Below the pieces are notes generated by a model that was not told the DNA's origin, did no database searches, and worked only from the letters and a program-made list of their open reading frames with translations. Of a DNA stretch of 64,000 nt, positions 32,823 through 41,777 are shown piece after piece (the stretch's first letter is position 1; each line of letters begins with the position of its first letter). Both the position numbers and the translations under genes were made by a program. Origin of the DNA: CAZQFV01 sp964613665 (GTDB taxonomy: Bacteria; Chloroflexota; Chloroflexia; DTKN01); assembly GCA_964613665.1 (NCBI GenBank), contig CAZTIG010000013.1:18592-82591 (forward strand). The letters are read 5' to 3'.

Positions 32823-33833
32823 ATGGAGCAGGCAACGTCACGCTCGATCGTCGAAGTCATCAACTTGAAGACCTATTTCCGCACACTGGATGGCACCGTC
32901 CGCGCGGTCGATGGTGTCTCCCTGCAGGTCAAGGAGGGCGAGACGCTGGGGGTGGTGGGCGAGTCAGGCTGTGGCAAGAGCGTGACCGCCTTTTCGATCC
33001 TGCGACTGCTTCCAAAGACCAGCCGCATCGTGTCGGGGGAGGTCTGGTTCGATTGGGGGGACGGCAGATCCCCCGTCGACCTGGCTACGGTCGACCCCAA
33101 CGGGAGCCTCATCCGCAGCATCCGCGGCAACCGGATCGCTATGATCTTTCAGGAGCCACTGACTTCGCTTTCGCCGGTGCACACGGTGGGCAGCCAGATC
33201 GCTGAGGCGGTCCAACTGCACCAGCAGGTGGGAAAGGAGGAAGCCCGTGAGCGGGCGATCCGCATGCTGGAGCAGGTGGGGATTGCCATGCCCAAGCAGC
33301 GCTACCAGGACTACCCGCACCAGTTCTCCGGTGGTATGCGCCAGCGGGCGATGATTGCCATGGCCCTCTGCTGCAGCCCCTCCCTGCTGATTGCCGACGA
33401 GCCCACGACCGCGCTGGACGTGACGATCCAGGCCCAGATCATCGAACTCATGAAGTCCCTCCAGCAGCAGTACGGTATGGCCATCATGATCATCACCCAC
33501 AACCTGGGGGTCGTCGCCGAGATGGCCGACCGGGTGGCCGTGATGTATATGGGTCGCATTGTCGAGACCGGCGACGCGCGGTCCGTCTTCCATCGCCCGC
33601 TGCACCCGTACACCGTGGGCCTGATGCGCTCCATTCCCCACCTCGGTCGCCGAATCAAGACCAGGCTCACGCCGATCCCGGGCAGCGTCCCCGATCCCTA
33701 CTCGGTCCCGCAAGGCTGTGCCTTCATGCCGCGCTGCCCGGTACACAAGCGGGACTGCTGTAGCCAGGCCGGGGAGACCGAGCTGATCGAGGTGGAGAGC
33801 GGCCACTTTGTGCGCTGTCCGATCTACCGCTGA
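32823..33833 (+). CDS. DppD-like ABC transporter ATP-binding protein
   Basis: A 336-residue cytoplasmic ATPase of the second importer. Walker A is 'GESGCGKS', Q-loop 'FQEP', signature 'FSGGMRQR', Walker B 'LLIADEPTTALD' and switch 'ITHNLG'. The C-terminal oligo_HPY region has 'CAFMPRCPVHKRDCC'. A 13-residue polar stretch with 'WGDGRSPVDLATVDPN' follows the Walker A half, a small family variant. It begins 9 bp after the permease stop. Confidence 0.92.
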   Translation: MEQATSRSIVEVINLKTYFRTLDGTVRAVDGVSLQVKEGETLGVVGESGCGKSVTAFSILRLLPKTSRIVSGEVWFDWGDGRSPVDLATVDPNGSLIRSIRGNRIAMIFQEPLTSLSPVHTVGSQIAEAVQLHQQVGKEEARERAIRMLEQVGIAMPKQRYQDYPHQFSGGMRQRAMIAMALCCSPSLLIADEPTTALDVTIQAQIIELMKSLQQQYGMAIMIITHNLGVVAEMADRVAVMYMGRIVETGDARSVFHRPLHPYTVGLMRSIPHLGRRIKTRLTPIPGSVPDPYSVPQGCAFMPRCPVHKRDCCSQAGETELIEVESGHFVRCPIYR

Positions 33834-33858
33834 ACGCCGCAAGAGGCTGAGCGCACCG

Positions 33859-34902
33859 ATGGACGAACCTCAGGAAGAGAACGTGCCGACCAAGAAGCCC
33901 ATACTGCTGCATGTCAGCGATCTCAAGATGCACTTTCCGATCCAGAAGGGATTCCTGCAGCGGACGTCCGGCTACGTCTATGCCGTGGACGGGGTGAATT
34001 TCTTCGTCCGCGAAGGCGAGACCCTCGGCCTGGTGGGGGAGTCCGGCTGCGGGAAGACCACGGTGGGCCGCTGTATCCTGCGGGCCTATCGCCCCACCGC
34101 AGGCCAGGTGCTCTACCGCCAGGACGACCACATGGTGGACGTTCTGAAGCTGCGCGGCAGCGTGCTCAAGCCGATCCGACGCCAGATGCAGATCATCTTT
34201 CAGGACCCGTTTTCCTCCCTGAACCCGCGCATGACGGTGATGGACATTGTCAGCGAGCCGCTGCGCATCCACGGTGTCGCCAGAGGCGCCGACCTCCAAC
34301 TGCGGGTGCGCGAGGTCCTCGAGGCCGTCGGCCTGCGGGCCCAGCACATGAACCGCTACCCCTATGCCTTCAGCGGTGGGCAGCGCCAGCGCATCGGCAT
34401 CGCCCGCGCCCTGGCCCTGCGGCCCAAGCTGATCATCTGCGACGAGCCGGTCTCGGCCCTGGACGTCTCCATCCAGGCCCAGACGCTCAACCTGCTCGAG
34501 GACCTGCAGAAAGACTTCGGCCTGACCTACCTGTTCATCGCCCACGACCTGTCGGTAGTGGAGCACATCAGCGATCGTGTGGCGGTGATGTACCTGGGCA
34601 ACATCGTCGAGCTGGCCGCCGCCGATACACTCTACGCGGACCCGCTGCATCCCTATACCGAAGCCCTGCTCTCCGCCGTCCCGCGCACCGACCCGGACCG
34701 CGTCTCCCAGCGAATCGTCCTGATGGGTGACGTCCCCAGCCCGGCGAACCCACCCGCCGGCTGCAAATTCCATCCGCGCTGCCGCTACGCTATCGATCTC
34801 TGCAGCCGGCAAGCCCCGCCGTGGCGCGAATTGAGAGGCGACCACTGGGTCAGCTGTCACCGGGCAGAGGAGTTGGAGCTGGCCGGTATCGATTACGTCT
34901 GA
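33859..34902 (+). CDS. DppF-like ABC transporter ATP-binding protein (orthodox)
   Basis: A 347-residue second ATPase of the importer. Walker A is 'GESGCGKT', Q-loop 'FQDP', signature 'FSGGQRQR', Walker B 'LIICDEP', 'IAHDLS' is the switch, and 'CKFHPRCRY' lies in the C-terminal domain. There is no insertion between Q-loop and signature, so it serves as the direct comparison for the 465-residue paralogue at 6837. The ribosome binding site for ATG 33859 is weak; an in-frame GTG at 33883 is an alternative. Confidence 0.9.
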   Translation: MDEPQEENVPTKKPILLHVSDLKMHFPIQKGFLQRTSGYVYAVDGVNFFVREGETLGLVGESGCGKTTVGRCILRAYRPTAGQVLYRQDDHMVDVLKLRGSVLKPIRRQMQIIFQDPFSSLNPRMTVMDIVSEPLRIHGVARGADLQLRVREVLEAVGLRAQHMNRYPYAFSGGQRQRIGIARALALRPKLIICDEPVSALDVSIQAQTLNLLEDLQKDFGLTYLFIAHDLSVVEHISDRVAVMYLGNIVELAAADTLYADPLHPYTEALLSAVPRTDPDRVSQRIVLMGDVPSPANPPAGCKFHPRCRYAIDLCSRQAPPWRELRGDHWVSCHRAEELELAGIDYV

Positions 34903-35167
34903 CGTTGGTGACTGTGCAAAGTCACAGCAGCACGAAAGGCCCAGGTCGCCGTCTCCCTACGCAGAACTCGCCAGTGCTGGCGGGGAGGCAGCTGCATACC
35001 GATTCATCCAGCGAGGTGAAGGATGCGGCAGGAGCGTCGGGATGACTGCGTTTTCAGGCGAGGCGCCCGACTTCTGGGGGCCAGGAGCCGGCAGGGGCGA
35101 TCAAGTGAGGCAGTCAGCAGAATCGATCCGTCCCGCTTCCCGCCCGTGATCTCGAAGGAGGCCAACC
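34903..35167. other. 265-bp gap between transporter and catabolic genes
   Basis: No gene or clear promoter is seen. There is an 18-bp imperfect hairpin, GTGACT-N6-AGTCAC (34908-34925), and a palindrome CGCCAG-TG-CTGGCG (34969-34982). Neither has a T-run. AAGGAGG just before 35168 is the ribosome binding site of the next gene. Readthrough from the 28385 promoter is the simplest source of transcription. Confidence 0.5.
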
Positions 35168-35986
35168 ATGCGGTACTTTGCATCACTGGAGACCAACCCG
35201 GGGTTGAACGGGCTGCCCCACAACCCGTGCCAGCTCCTGGACCTGCAGCTGCTCGAGCTGTCGGCCGGCGGGCAGTTCATCTTCTCCACGGGCTCCCGCG
35301 AGTTCCTGGCCGTTGTTCTCGGCGGGCGGGCTACCTTCGAAGTGGCGGGCCAGCGCTTTGAAAGGGTCGGCGGCCGGCCCAACGTCTTCTCCGGCAAGCC
35401 CCACTGCGTCTACCTGCCGGCGGGTGTCGAGTGCGCCATCACGGCGGAGGGAGTGGTGGAGATTGCCCTGCCGAGCGCTCCCAGCGACCTCGTGGTGGAT
35501 CCCTACCTGATTGCCCCGGCCCAGGTCGCCAGCGGCGTCTGGGGTGCGGCCAACTTCAAGCGCTCCTTCCACCAGATCCTGACCCTGGCCGCCCAGCCCG
35601 AACTGCCGGCGCGGCGGCTCATCGTGGGCGAGACCTTCACACCCAGCGGCAACTGGAGCACCTATCCACCCCACAGACACGAGGTCGACGATCTGCCTCG
35701 CGAGGCCGACCACGAGGAGATCTACTTCTTCAAGCTCAGCCCGGCCGACGGCTTTGGCCTCTGCCGCTACTACAACGACCAGGGCGAGGAGGCCAACTTC
35801 ACCGTGCGCAACGACACCGCCCTGCTGGCACCCTACGGCTACCACACCGTGGTCAGCGCCCCGGGCTACACCACCTACTACCTGTGGTTCCTGGCCGGCG
35901 AGCACCGCGTCCAGGCCACCGTGGACGATCCCAAACTGGCCTGGGTCGGCCGGACCGTGCCGATGCTGAAGGAACTGGGGCACTGA
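35168..35986 (+). CDS. kduI: KduI/IolB-family isomerase, probable 5-keto-4-deoxyuronate isomerase
   Basis: A 272-residue bicupin of the KduI/IolB family (PF04962). Metal-site residues are His169 and His171 in 'YPPHRHEVDD', Glu in 'DHEEIYFFKL' and His226 in 'YGYHTVV'. In detail the sequence looks more like IolB (5-deoxyglucuronate isomerase) than like E. coli KduI. However, the very next gene is a clear KduD and no inositol genes are present, so the KduI reaction (5-keto-4-deoxyuronate to 2,5-diketo-3-deoxygluconate) is the likely role. AGGAGG precedes the start. The stop is 1 bp before kduD. Confidence 0.72.
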   Translation: MRYFASLETNPGLNGLPHNPCQLLDLQLLELSAGGQFIFSTGSREFLAVVLGGRATFEVAGQRFERVGGRPNVFSGKPHCVYLPAGVECAITAEGVVEIALPSAPSDLVVDPYLIAPAQVASGVWGAANFKRSFHQILTLAAQPELPARRLIVGETFTPSGNWSTYPPHRHEVDDLPREADHEEIYFFKLSPADGFGLCRYYNDQGEEANFTVRNDTALLAPYGYHTVVSAPGYTTYYLWFLAGEHRVQATVDDPKLAWVGRTVPMLKELGH

Positions 35987-35987
35987 C

Positions 35988-36755
35988 ATGGGCGTACTCG
36001 ACCTGTTCCACCTCGACGGCAAGGTGGCCCTGGTCACGGGGGCCGGACGGGGCCTGGGGCAGGCCATGGGCGTCGGCCTGGCCGAGGCCGGCGCCGCAGT
36101 GGCCGGCCTGGACATCCTGCCCCTGGACGAGACCAGGGGCCAGATAGAGTTGCTGGGCCGGCCCTTTCTCGGTGTCGCCTGCGACCTGCGTGACGCCTCG
36201 GTCGAAGGACTCGGCAAGGTGGTGCAGCAGGTTGTCGACGAAATGGGTCGCCTGGACATCCTCGTCAACAACGCCGGCATCATCCGCCGGGCGCCGGCCC
36301 TCGAGTTCAGCGAGGCGTACTGGGATGACGTCCTGCAGATCAACCTGAAAGCGCTCTTCTTCCTTTCCCAGGCCGCCGCGCGCGTGATGGTGCAGCAGGG
36401 TGGCGGCAAGATCATCAACGTGGCCTCGATGCTCTCGTTCCAGGGCGGCATCCTGGTGCCCTCGTACACGGCCGCCAAGAGCGCCGTGGCCGGGATCACC
36501 CGGGCCCTGGCCAACGAGTGGGCTGCCCTGGGCATCCGCGTGAATGCTATCGCCCCCGGCTACATGGCGACGGACAATACGGCTCCTCTGCGGGCCGACG
36601 CGGAGCGCAGCCAGGCCATCCTGGCCCGCATCCCGGCCGGCCGCTGGGGTGAGCCGGCCGACTTGCAAGGCGTCGTTGTCTTCCTGGCCTCCTCTGCCTC
36701 GGACTATATGCACGGGGCGATCGTGCCGGTGGACGGCGGGTGGCTGGCGCGCTGA
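35988..36755 (+). CDS. kduD: 2-keto-3-deoxygluconate (2,5-diketo-3-deoxygluconate) reductase KduD
   Basis: A 255-residue SDR that reduces 2,5-diketo-3-deoxygluconate to KDG. It matches KduD from end to end: 'FHLDGKVALVTGAGRGLGQ', 'NNAGIIRRAPALEFSEAYWD', 'INVASMLSFQGGI', 'PSYTAAKSAVAG' (catalytic Tyr/Lys), 'NAIAPGYMATDNT', 'RIPAGRWGEPADL' and the end 'VPVDGGWLAR'. It sits directly after kduI and before uxuA. Confidence 0.95.
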   Translation: MGVLDLFHLDGKVALVTGAGRGLGQAMGVGLAEAGAAVAGLDILPLDETRGQIELLGRPFLGVACDLRDASVEGLGKVVQQVVDEMGRLDILVNNAGIIRRAPALEFSEAYWDDVLQINLKALFFLSQAAARVMVQQGGGKIINVASMLSFQGGILVPSYTAAKSAVAGITRALANEWAALGIRVNAIAPGYMATDNTAPLRADAERSQAILARIPAGRWGEPADLQGVVVFLASSASDYMHGAIVPVDGGWLAR

Positions 36756-36774
36756 TGGGTGGAGAGCAGCAGCC

Positions 36775-37767
36775 ATGAAAGTGGGCGTGCGTTCGAACGA
36801 CGGGGCGCCCGAGCGACTCCTCTTTGCCCAGCAGATCGGCGCGGACGGCGCCAGCATCTGGGCTTCGGCCTGCCCCGCGTACGAAGAGCGCGGGTACCTC
36901 ACGACCGCGGACGTCCTGTCCATGCGCCGCCGCTTCGAGAGGTACGACCTCGAGCTAACGGGCATCGGCTTGGGCGGCAACTGCCTCAAGGACCAGCTGC
37001 TGGGGCTGCCGGGGCGCGATCGGGAGATCGAGAACGTCTCCCGGACAATCCGCGCGATCGGCGAGGCCTATGCCGACGGCGCCGCTGCCCCCGTCGTCAT
37101 CATCGATCAGCGCACTACCTACTGGGCGCCGCGCGGCCCCTTCTGGCACCCGGGGTACGAGCGGCTGCCCGTCGGGTGCGGTGGGGCGCTCCTGACGACT
37201 TTTGATGCCGCGCGGCTGCAGGGAGAGCTGGACGACCGGCCGGCCGGCGAGGTGTCCCTGGAAGAGGTCTGGTCGCGCATCGCCTACCTGTACGAGCGCA
37301 TCGTCCCCGTCGCCGAGGAATCGCGCGTCCGGCTGGCCACCCATCCCGACGATCCCCCCATGGCCTACTACCGGGGTGTGCATCAGGCGCTGATCAGCGG
37401 CGAGAGCCTGCAGCGTCTCACCGACCTGGTGCCCAGCCCATACAACGGCTTGCTGCTCTGCCTGGGCTGTATGCAGGAAGCCGGGGAGGACGTCCCCGCC
37501 GTGATCCGTTCCCTGGGGCAGGGCAAGATCTTCTACGTCCACTTTCGCAACGTCCTCGGCACCGTTCCCCGCTATACCGAGGTGTGGCCGCACCAGGGCG
37601 ACGGCGACATGGTTGCCAACCTGCGGGCACTGCACGAGGTGGGATATCAGGGCTACCTCGTGCCAGACCACCATGTCGGCATCAGTGGCGACAGCGACTG
37701 GCTGCCCTTCAGCCGAGCCTGGCAGGTCGGCTACATCCGCGGCCTGCTGCAGGCGCTGGGCATCTGA
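36775..37767 (+). CDS. uxuA: Mannonate dehydratase
   Basis: A 330-residue TIM-barrel dehydratase that turns D-mannonate into KDG. Visible family marks are 'SNDGAPERLLFAQQIGADG', 'GIGLGGNCLKDQLLGLPGRD', metal/substrate region 'LATHPDDPPMAYYRGV', 'LLCLGCMQEAGEDVPAV', 'KIFYVHFRNVLG' and 'VPDHHVGISGD'. The uxuB gene needed to make mannonate is at 48699. GGAGA lies upstream of ATG 36775; the open frame runs further upstream inside kduD and was not used. Confidence 0.88.
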   Translation: MKVGVRSNDGAPERLLFAQQIGADGASIWASACPAYEERGYLTTADVLSMRRRFERYDLELTGIGLGGNCLKDQLLGLPGRDREIENVSRTIRAIGEAYADGAAAPVVIIDQRTTYWAPRGPFWHPGYERLPVGCGGALLTTFDAARLQGELDDRPAGEVSLEEVWSRIAYLYERIVPVAEESRVRLATHPDDPPMAYYRGVHQALISGESLQRLTDLVPSPYNGLLLCLGCMQEAGEDVPAVIRSLGQGKIFYVHFRNVLGTVPRYTEVWPHQGDGDMVANLRALHEVGYQGYLVPDHHVGISGDSDWLPFSRAWQVGYIRGLLQALGI

Positions 37768-37779
37768 ACGGGAGGAAGC

Positions 37780-38127
37780 ATGGCCGCCTTCCAGTACGAA
37801 CAGCTGCCGGTCACCGCGATCCGTCCGGGGGCAGAGCGCCGGCTGGCCTACACCGACCACCTGATGATCGTCGTGGTCGACTTCTACGATGGACCGCAGG
37901 AGCAGCCGGATCCCCCCCACGCCCACCCGCACGAGCAGGTCTCGTACGTGGCCACCGGCGAGATCATCTTCTTCATGGACGGGCAGCAGACGCGCCTCGG
38001 CGCGGGGGACGTCTACGTCGTGCCTTCCGGGAAGCCGCACACCATCCAACTGCTCAGTGAGCACGCCCGGGTGATCGACAGCTTCACGCCGATTCGGGAG
38101 GACTTCTTATCCCAGGAGGAGGAATGA
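37780..38127 (+). CDS. kdgF: KdgF-like cupin (unsaturated galacturonate ketonisation)
   Basis: A 115-residue single cupin. The metal-site motif is 'PPHAHPHEQVSYVATGEI' (His47, His49, Gln53 and later His87), and the C-terminus 'DSFTPIREDFL' is typical of KdgF. KdgF speeds the conversion of 4,5-unsaturated galacturonate, released by pectin lyases, to linear 5-keto-4-deoxyuronate. It overlaps the oligogalacturonate lyase gene (ATGA), so the two consecutive steps are translationally coupled. Confidence 0.88.
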   Translation: MAAFQYEQLPVTAIRPGAERRLAYTDHLMIVVVDFYDGPQEQPDPPHAHPHEQVSYVATGEIIFFMDGQQTRLGAGDVYVVPSGKPHTIQLLSEHARVIDSFTPIREDFLSQEEE

Positions 38128-39293
38128 TGGTTGGCGACAGATGGCCCGCGGAGATGCGCGAGTTCAGGGACGAAAAGACCGGGCGGACGATCCTCCAGCT
38201 GACGTCGCGCGGCAACAACCACCACCTCTACTTCACCGAGAACTCGTTCGACCTGCATCGGGACGAGATCATCTTTCTATCGGATCGCGGGTCTGGACAG
38301 GACCGGACCCCGGACGAGGACCCCGTCTACAACCTCTTCCGCATGGACCTTTCCAGCGGCGAGATGGTCCAGTTGACCGCCGAGAGCTCCTCCCTACACA
38401 GCGTGACCAAGACGGCGGACAGCCGCATCGTCGTCTACATGGTGGGGAGCCAGATCAAGCGCCTCGATCCGGCCAGCGGCCAGGTCACCGTGATCTATGA
38501 GGAGGGCGGGGACTATAGCCTCGGGGCTCCCTCGATCAGCCACAACCGGCGCTACGTGGCCTTCTGCCGCAACGAGAAGGTCGACGTTCCGCGCGGGCCC
38601 AACTACGGTGGCTTCAAAGAGAGCTACTACAGGATCAAGGACGGCCGCATCACCCTGGCCTACCTGGACGGTTCGGGCGCACGGGACATCTACAGGGACA
38701 CCCACTGGCTGGGACACTTCCAGTTCTGTCCGGGCGACAGCACCCTGGCCACCTTCTGCCATGAAGGACCTTGGAACCTGGTCACGCAGCGCATTTGGCT
38801 GCTCGACTTGGTCGCGCGCGAGGCCCGGCCATGCTTTCGCCAGCAGGAGCACGACTCGATCGGGCACGAGTTCTGGACCCAGGACGGCTACATCTTCTTC
38901 GACGATCGCGGGCCCGGCCACGATGGCACCATTACCTCGGAGCGCACGCAGGCCGTGGCCACCGATGTCGCAGTCAAACAGCAGGTGATGGTCCCCTTTG
39001 TCGGGCTGGTCGACCGGCGCGGCGAGCTCGTCCGGCGCATCGACATGCCCTACTACTGCAATCACTACCATGCCAACCCGGACAATACCTGGCTGGTCGG
39101 TGACGACGTGGACGACATCGTCCTGATCGATATCTCGGGATCGGAGGCCAGGCTAACGGTCCTGTGCAGCCACGGGACATCCTGGCACACCCAGACGGCG
39201 CACTGCCACCCTACCTGGAGCTGGGATGGCCGGCGCATCCTGTACGCCTCCGACCGGGGCGGGCGGATCCAACTGTACATCGTGCGGCCCTGA
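38124..39293 (+). CDS. ogl: Oligogalacturonate lyase (PL22)
   Basis: A 389-residue, probably seven-bladed beta-propeller lyase without signal peptide, so cytoplasmic. It cuts short oligogalacturonides by beta-elimination. Key parts are 'SRGNNHHLYFTENSFDLHRD', 'WLGHFQFCPGD', 'HEGPWNLVTQRIW', 'NHYHANPDN' and the metal motif Gln357-x2-His360-x-His362 in 'HTQTAHCHPTW', the spacing known for Ogl metal ligands. Two start codons (38124 and 38127) follow CAGGAGGAGGA. It defines the locus as pectin-degrading. Confidence 0.94.
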   Translation: MMVGDRWPAEMREFRDEKTGRTILQLTSRGNNHHLYFTENSFDLHRDEIIFLSDRGSGQDRTPDEDPVYNLFRMDLSSGEMVQLTAESSSLHSVTKTADSRIVVYMVGSQIKRLDPASGQVTVIYEEGGDYSLGAPSISHNRRYVAFCRNEKVDVPRGPNYGGFKESYYRIKDGRITLAYLDGSGARDIYRDTHWLGHFQFCPGDSTLATFCHEGPWNLVTQRIWLLDLVAREARPCFRQQEHDSIGHEFWTQDGYIFFDDRGPGHDGTITSERTQAVATDVAVKQQVMVPFVGLVDRRGELVRRIDMPYYCNHYHANPDNTWLVGDDVDDIVLIDISGSEARLTVLCSHGTSWHTQTAHCHPTWSWDGRRILYASDRGGRIQLYIVRP

Positions 39294-39313
39294 CGCCGCT
39301 GGAGGAGGTTCGC

Positions 39314-40303
39314 GTGAAGTATCGACCCCTGGGCCAGTGCGCCATCCCCGCGCCCATCGTCTCGATGGGCTGCTGGGCCATCGTCGGCGACGAGACGTGG
39401 GGCCCGCAGGACGAGAGCGAGTCGATCGCCACCATCCACGCAGCGCTCGACGCTGGCGTGACGCTCTTTGACACGGCCGAGGGCTATGGCCAGGGCTACT
39501 CGGAGACGGTGCTGGGGCGGGCCCTGGCCGGCCGCCGGCCCGAGGCGCTGATCGCCACCAAGGTCAGCGGGCGCAACCTGTCGGCCGCAGCCGTCCGCCA
39601 GGCCTGTGAGCGCAGCCTGCAGCGACTGCAGACCGACTACATCGACCTGTACCAGGTGCACTGGCCCAGTCGCGTCACCCCCCTGGCCGAGACGCTGGCC
39701 ACGCTGGAGGAGCTGCGCCGAGAGGGCAAGGTGCGAGCCATCGGGGTGTGCAACTTTGGCCCACGAGACTTGGACGACCTCCTGGCGCTGGGGCGGGTGG
39801 AGACGAACCAGCTGCCCTACAGCTTGCTCTGGCGGGCCATCGAGTTCGAGATCCGGCAGCGCTGCGTCGAGGCCGGGATGGGGATTCTCTGCTACAGCCC
39901 CCTGGCGCAGGGGCTCCTGACCGGCAAGTTTGCCTCGGCGTCCGCGGTGCCGGATGGGCGGGCCCGCACGCGCATCTTCTCCGGGGAGCGAGCCCTGGCC
40001 CGCCACGGCCAGGCCGGCCAGGAGGAGGAAGCCTTCGCCGCCCTGGATCGGGTTCGCCGGATCAGCGCCGCGGTAGGCCGGCCGATGGCCCAGGTTGCCC
40101 TGGCCTGGCTCCTGCACCAGCCGGGTGTGACCTCGGTCATCGCTGGGGCCCGCCGGCCGGAGCAGATCCGCGAGGCTGCCCGCGCCGCCGAGGTGGAGCT
40201 GCCTCCGGTCATTGTCCAGGCCCTGAGCGAGGCCACCGCAGCGCTCAAGCAGAGGCTGGGGCCCGACCCGGACATGTGGCAGGCGGAGAGCCGCTTTCGC
40301 TAG
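39314..40303 (+). CDS. Aldo/keto reductase
   Basis: A 329-residue NADPH-dependent AKR barrel without an iron-sulphur tail. Visible parts are 'KYRPLGQCAIPAPIVSMGCW', 'LFDTAEGYGQGYSE' with catalytic Asp and Tyr, 'LIATKVSGR' with the Lys, 'DLYQVHWPS' with the His, and 'VIAGARRPEQI'. The substrate is unknown; in this operon it may reduce an aldose or uronate. GTG 39314 is the likely start because GGAGGAGG is 5 nt upstream and the homologous region begins there. Confidence 0.85.
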   Translation: MKYRPLGQCAIPAPIVSMGCWAIVGDETWGPQDESESIATIHAALDAGVTLFDTAEGYGQGYSETVLGRALAGRRPEALIATKVSGRNLSAAAVRQACERSLQRLQTDYIDLYQVHWPSRVTPLAETLATLEELRREGKVRAIGVCNFGPRDLDDLLALGRVETNQLPYSLLWRAIEFEIRQRCVEAGMGILCYSPLAQGLLTGKFASASAVPDGRARTRIFSGERALARHGQAGQEEEAFAALDRVRRISAAVGRPMAQVALAWLLHQPGVTSVIAGARRPEQIREAARAAEVELPPVIVQALSEATAALKQRLGPDPDMWQAESRFR

Positions 40304-40387
40304 AGGCGGCCATGGGCGCCGAGGGAGCCGAGAGAGCAGAGCGCGAAGCGGGCTGCTACTCCTGCAGACGCTCGGACAAGGTGTCGG

Positions 40388-41767
40388 ATGGCCAGAACAC
40401 GTTACGCCCAGGTGGGCATTGGGGACCGTTCTCTTCTCTTCTCGCAGGCGATCGTCGAGCGCTTCGCCGCCAGCGCCGAGCTGGTAGCGCTCTGCGACCT
40501 GAACGAGGGCCGCCTGCGCCAGCGGGCCGCCTGGGCGCGCGAGAGGGGAGTGGAGGTGCCCTGCTACCTGGCCGGCCGCTTTGCGCAGATGGTCGCCGAG
40601 ACGCGGCCCGAGGTGGTCATCGTCTCCACCGTAGACGCGACGCACGACCACTATATCTGCTGGGCCATGGAACTGGGCTGCGACGTGATCAGCGAAAAGC
40701 CAATGACCACCGACGAGAACAAGTGCCAGCGCATCCTGGACACCCAGAAGGCTACTGGCCGGCGCTGCATGGTGGCCTTCAACTACCGCTACGCCCCGCC
40801 GCGCACCCAGGTCAAGGAGCTGCTCATGGCCGGGGTCATCGGCAACGTCGTCTCGGCCGATTTCCACTGGCTGCTCGACACCCGCCATGGCGCCGACTAC
40901 TTCCGGCGCTGGCACCGCCAGAAGCGCAACTCGGGTGGGCTCCTGGTGCACAAGGCCACCCACCACTTTGACCTGGTCAACTGGTGGCTCTCGACGGTGC
41001 CGGAGACGGTCCATGTGACCGGCGCGCGCAACTTTTACCGGCCCGAGACGGCGGCCCGCTACGACCTGACGGCCCGCGGCGAGCGCTGCCGCGACTGCGC
41101 CGCGGCCACCGCCTGCCCGTTCTACCTGGACCTGGGAGCCTACCCGCGCCTGAAGAGCCAGTACCTGGACAACGAGCAGTACGACGGCTACTGGCGCGAC
41201 CAATGCGTCTTCGGGGCCGATATCGACATTGAGGACACCCTGGCCGCCACCGTGCGCTATCGCAGCGGCGCGATGCTGAGCTACTCGCTGCACGCTTTCA
41301 TGCCATGGGAGGGGTACACCGTCTCCTTCAACGGCACCCGCGGCCGGCTGGAGCACACCTGCCAGGAAAAGGTCTACATGAGCGGGGACGGCACCGTGCC
41401 CGGCGAACTCCTCCCCGAGGGCACCCGCATCAAGGTCTATCCGCACTTTCAACCCGGGTACGAGGTCGAGATCCGGCAGGGGGCCGGAGGCCACGGCGGA
41501 GCCGACCCGTTGATGCTGCAGGACCTCTTTGTGCCGGCCCCAGGATGGGACCGCTACCAGCGGGCCGCCGACCAGCGAGCAGGAGCCTGGTCGATCCTGA
41601 CCGGTGTCGCCGGCAACCGCTCCATGGAGCGGGGCGGCCCGGTGTGCATCGACGAGCTGATCCGGGGCCTGGAGGAGCCGGACTACCCGCCGATGCCGGC
41701 GCCGGACGAGCCCATCGGGACCCCGGGCCGGCAGGATGCTGCGCCGGATTGGTTCAAGAACAGGTAA
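40388..41767 (+). CDS. Gfo/Idh/MocA-family oxidoreductase, long form
   Basis: A 459-residue NAD(P)-dependent dehydrogenase. The cofactor domain has 'VGIGDRSLLFSQAIVERFA' and the 'SEKPMTTDENK' Lys motif. Active-site-like 'GGLLVHKATHHFDLVNWWL' follows. A Cys pattern in 'GERCRDCAAATACPFYLD' (about residues 235-250) could bind a metal or form disulphides. This longer subgroup is common in plant-polysaccharide loci of soil and gut bacteria and acts on sugars at the C3 or C1 position. The exact role here is unknown. Confidence 0.83.
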   Translation: MARTRYAQVGIGDRSLLFSQAIVERFAASAELVALCDLNEGRLRQRAAWARERGVEVPCYLAGRFAQMVAETRPEVVIVSTVDATHDHYICWAMELGCDVISEKPMTTDENKCQRILDTQKATGRRCMVAFNYRYAPPRTQVKELLMAGVIGNVVSADFHWLLDTRHGADYFRRWHRQKRNSGGLLVHKATHHFDLVNWWLSTVPETVHVTGARNFYRPETAARYDLTARGERCRDCAAATACPFYLDLGAYPRLKSQYLDNEQYDGYWRDQCVFGADIDIEDTLAATVRYRSGAMLSYSLHAFMPWEGYTVSFNGTRGRLEHTCQEKVYMSGDGTVPGELLPEGTRIKVYPHFQPGYEVEIRQGAGGHGGADPLMLQDLFVPAPGWDRYQRAADQRAGAWSILTGVAGNRSMERGGPVCIDELIRGLEEPDYPPMPAPDEPIGTPGRQDAAPDWFKNR

Positions 41768-41777
41768 GGAGGGAGTG

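Noticed and set aside
34903..35167. Separate promoter for kduI and following genes
   Set aside because: No -35/-10 pair of the kind seen elsewhere in the window could be found; readthrough from 28385 is simpler.
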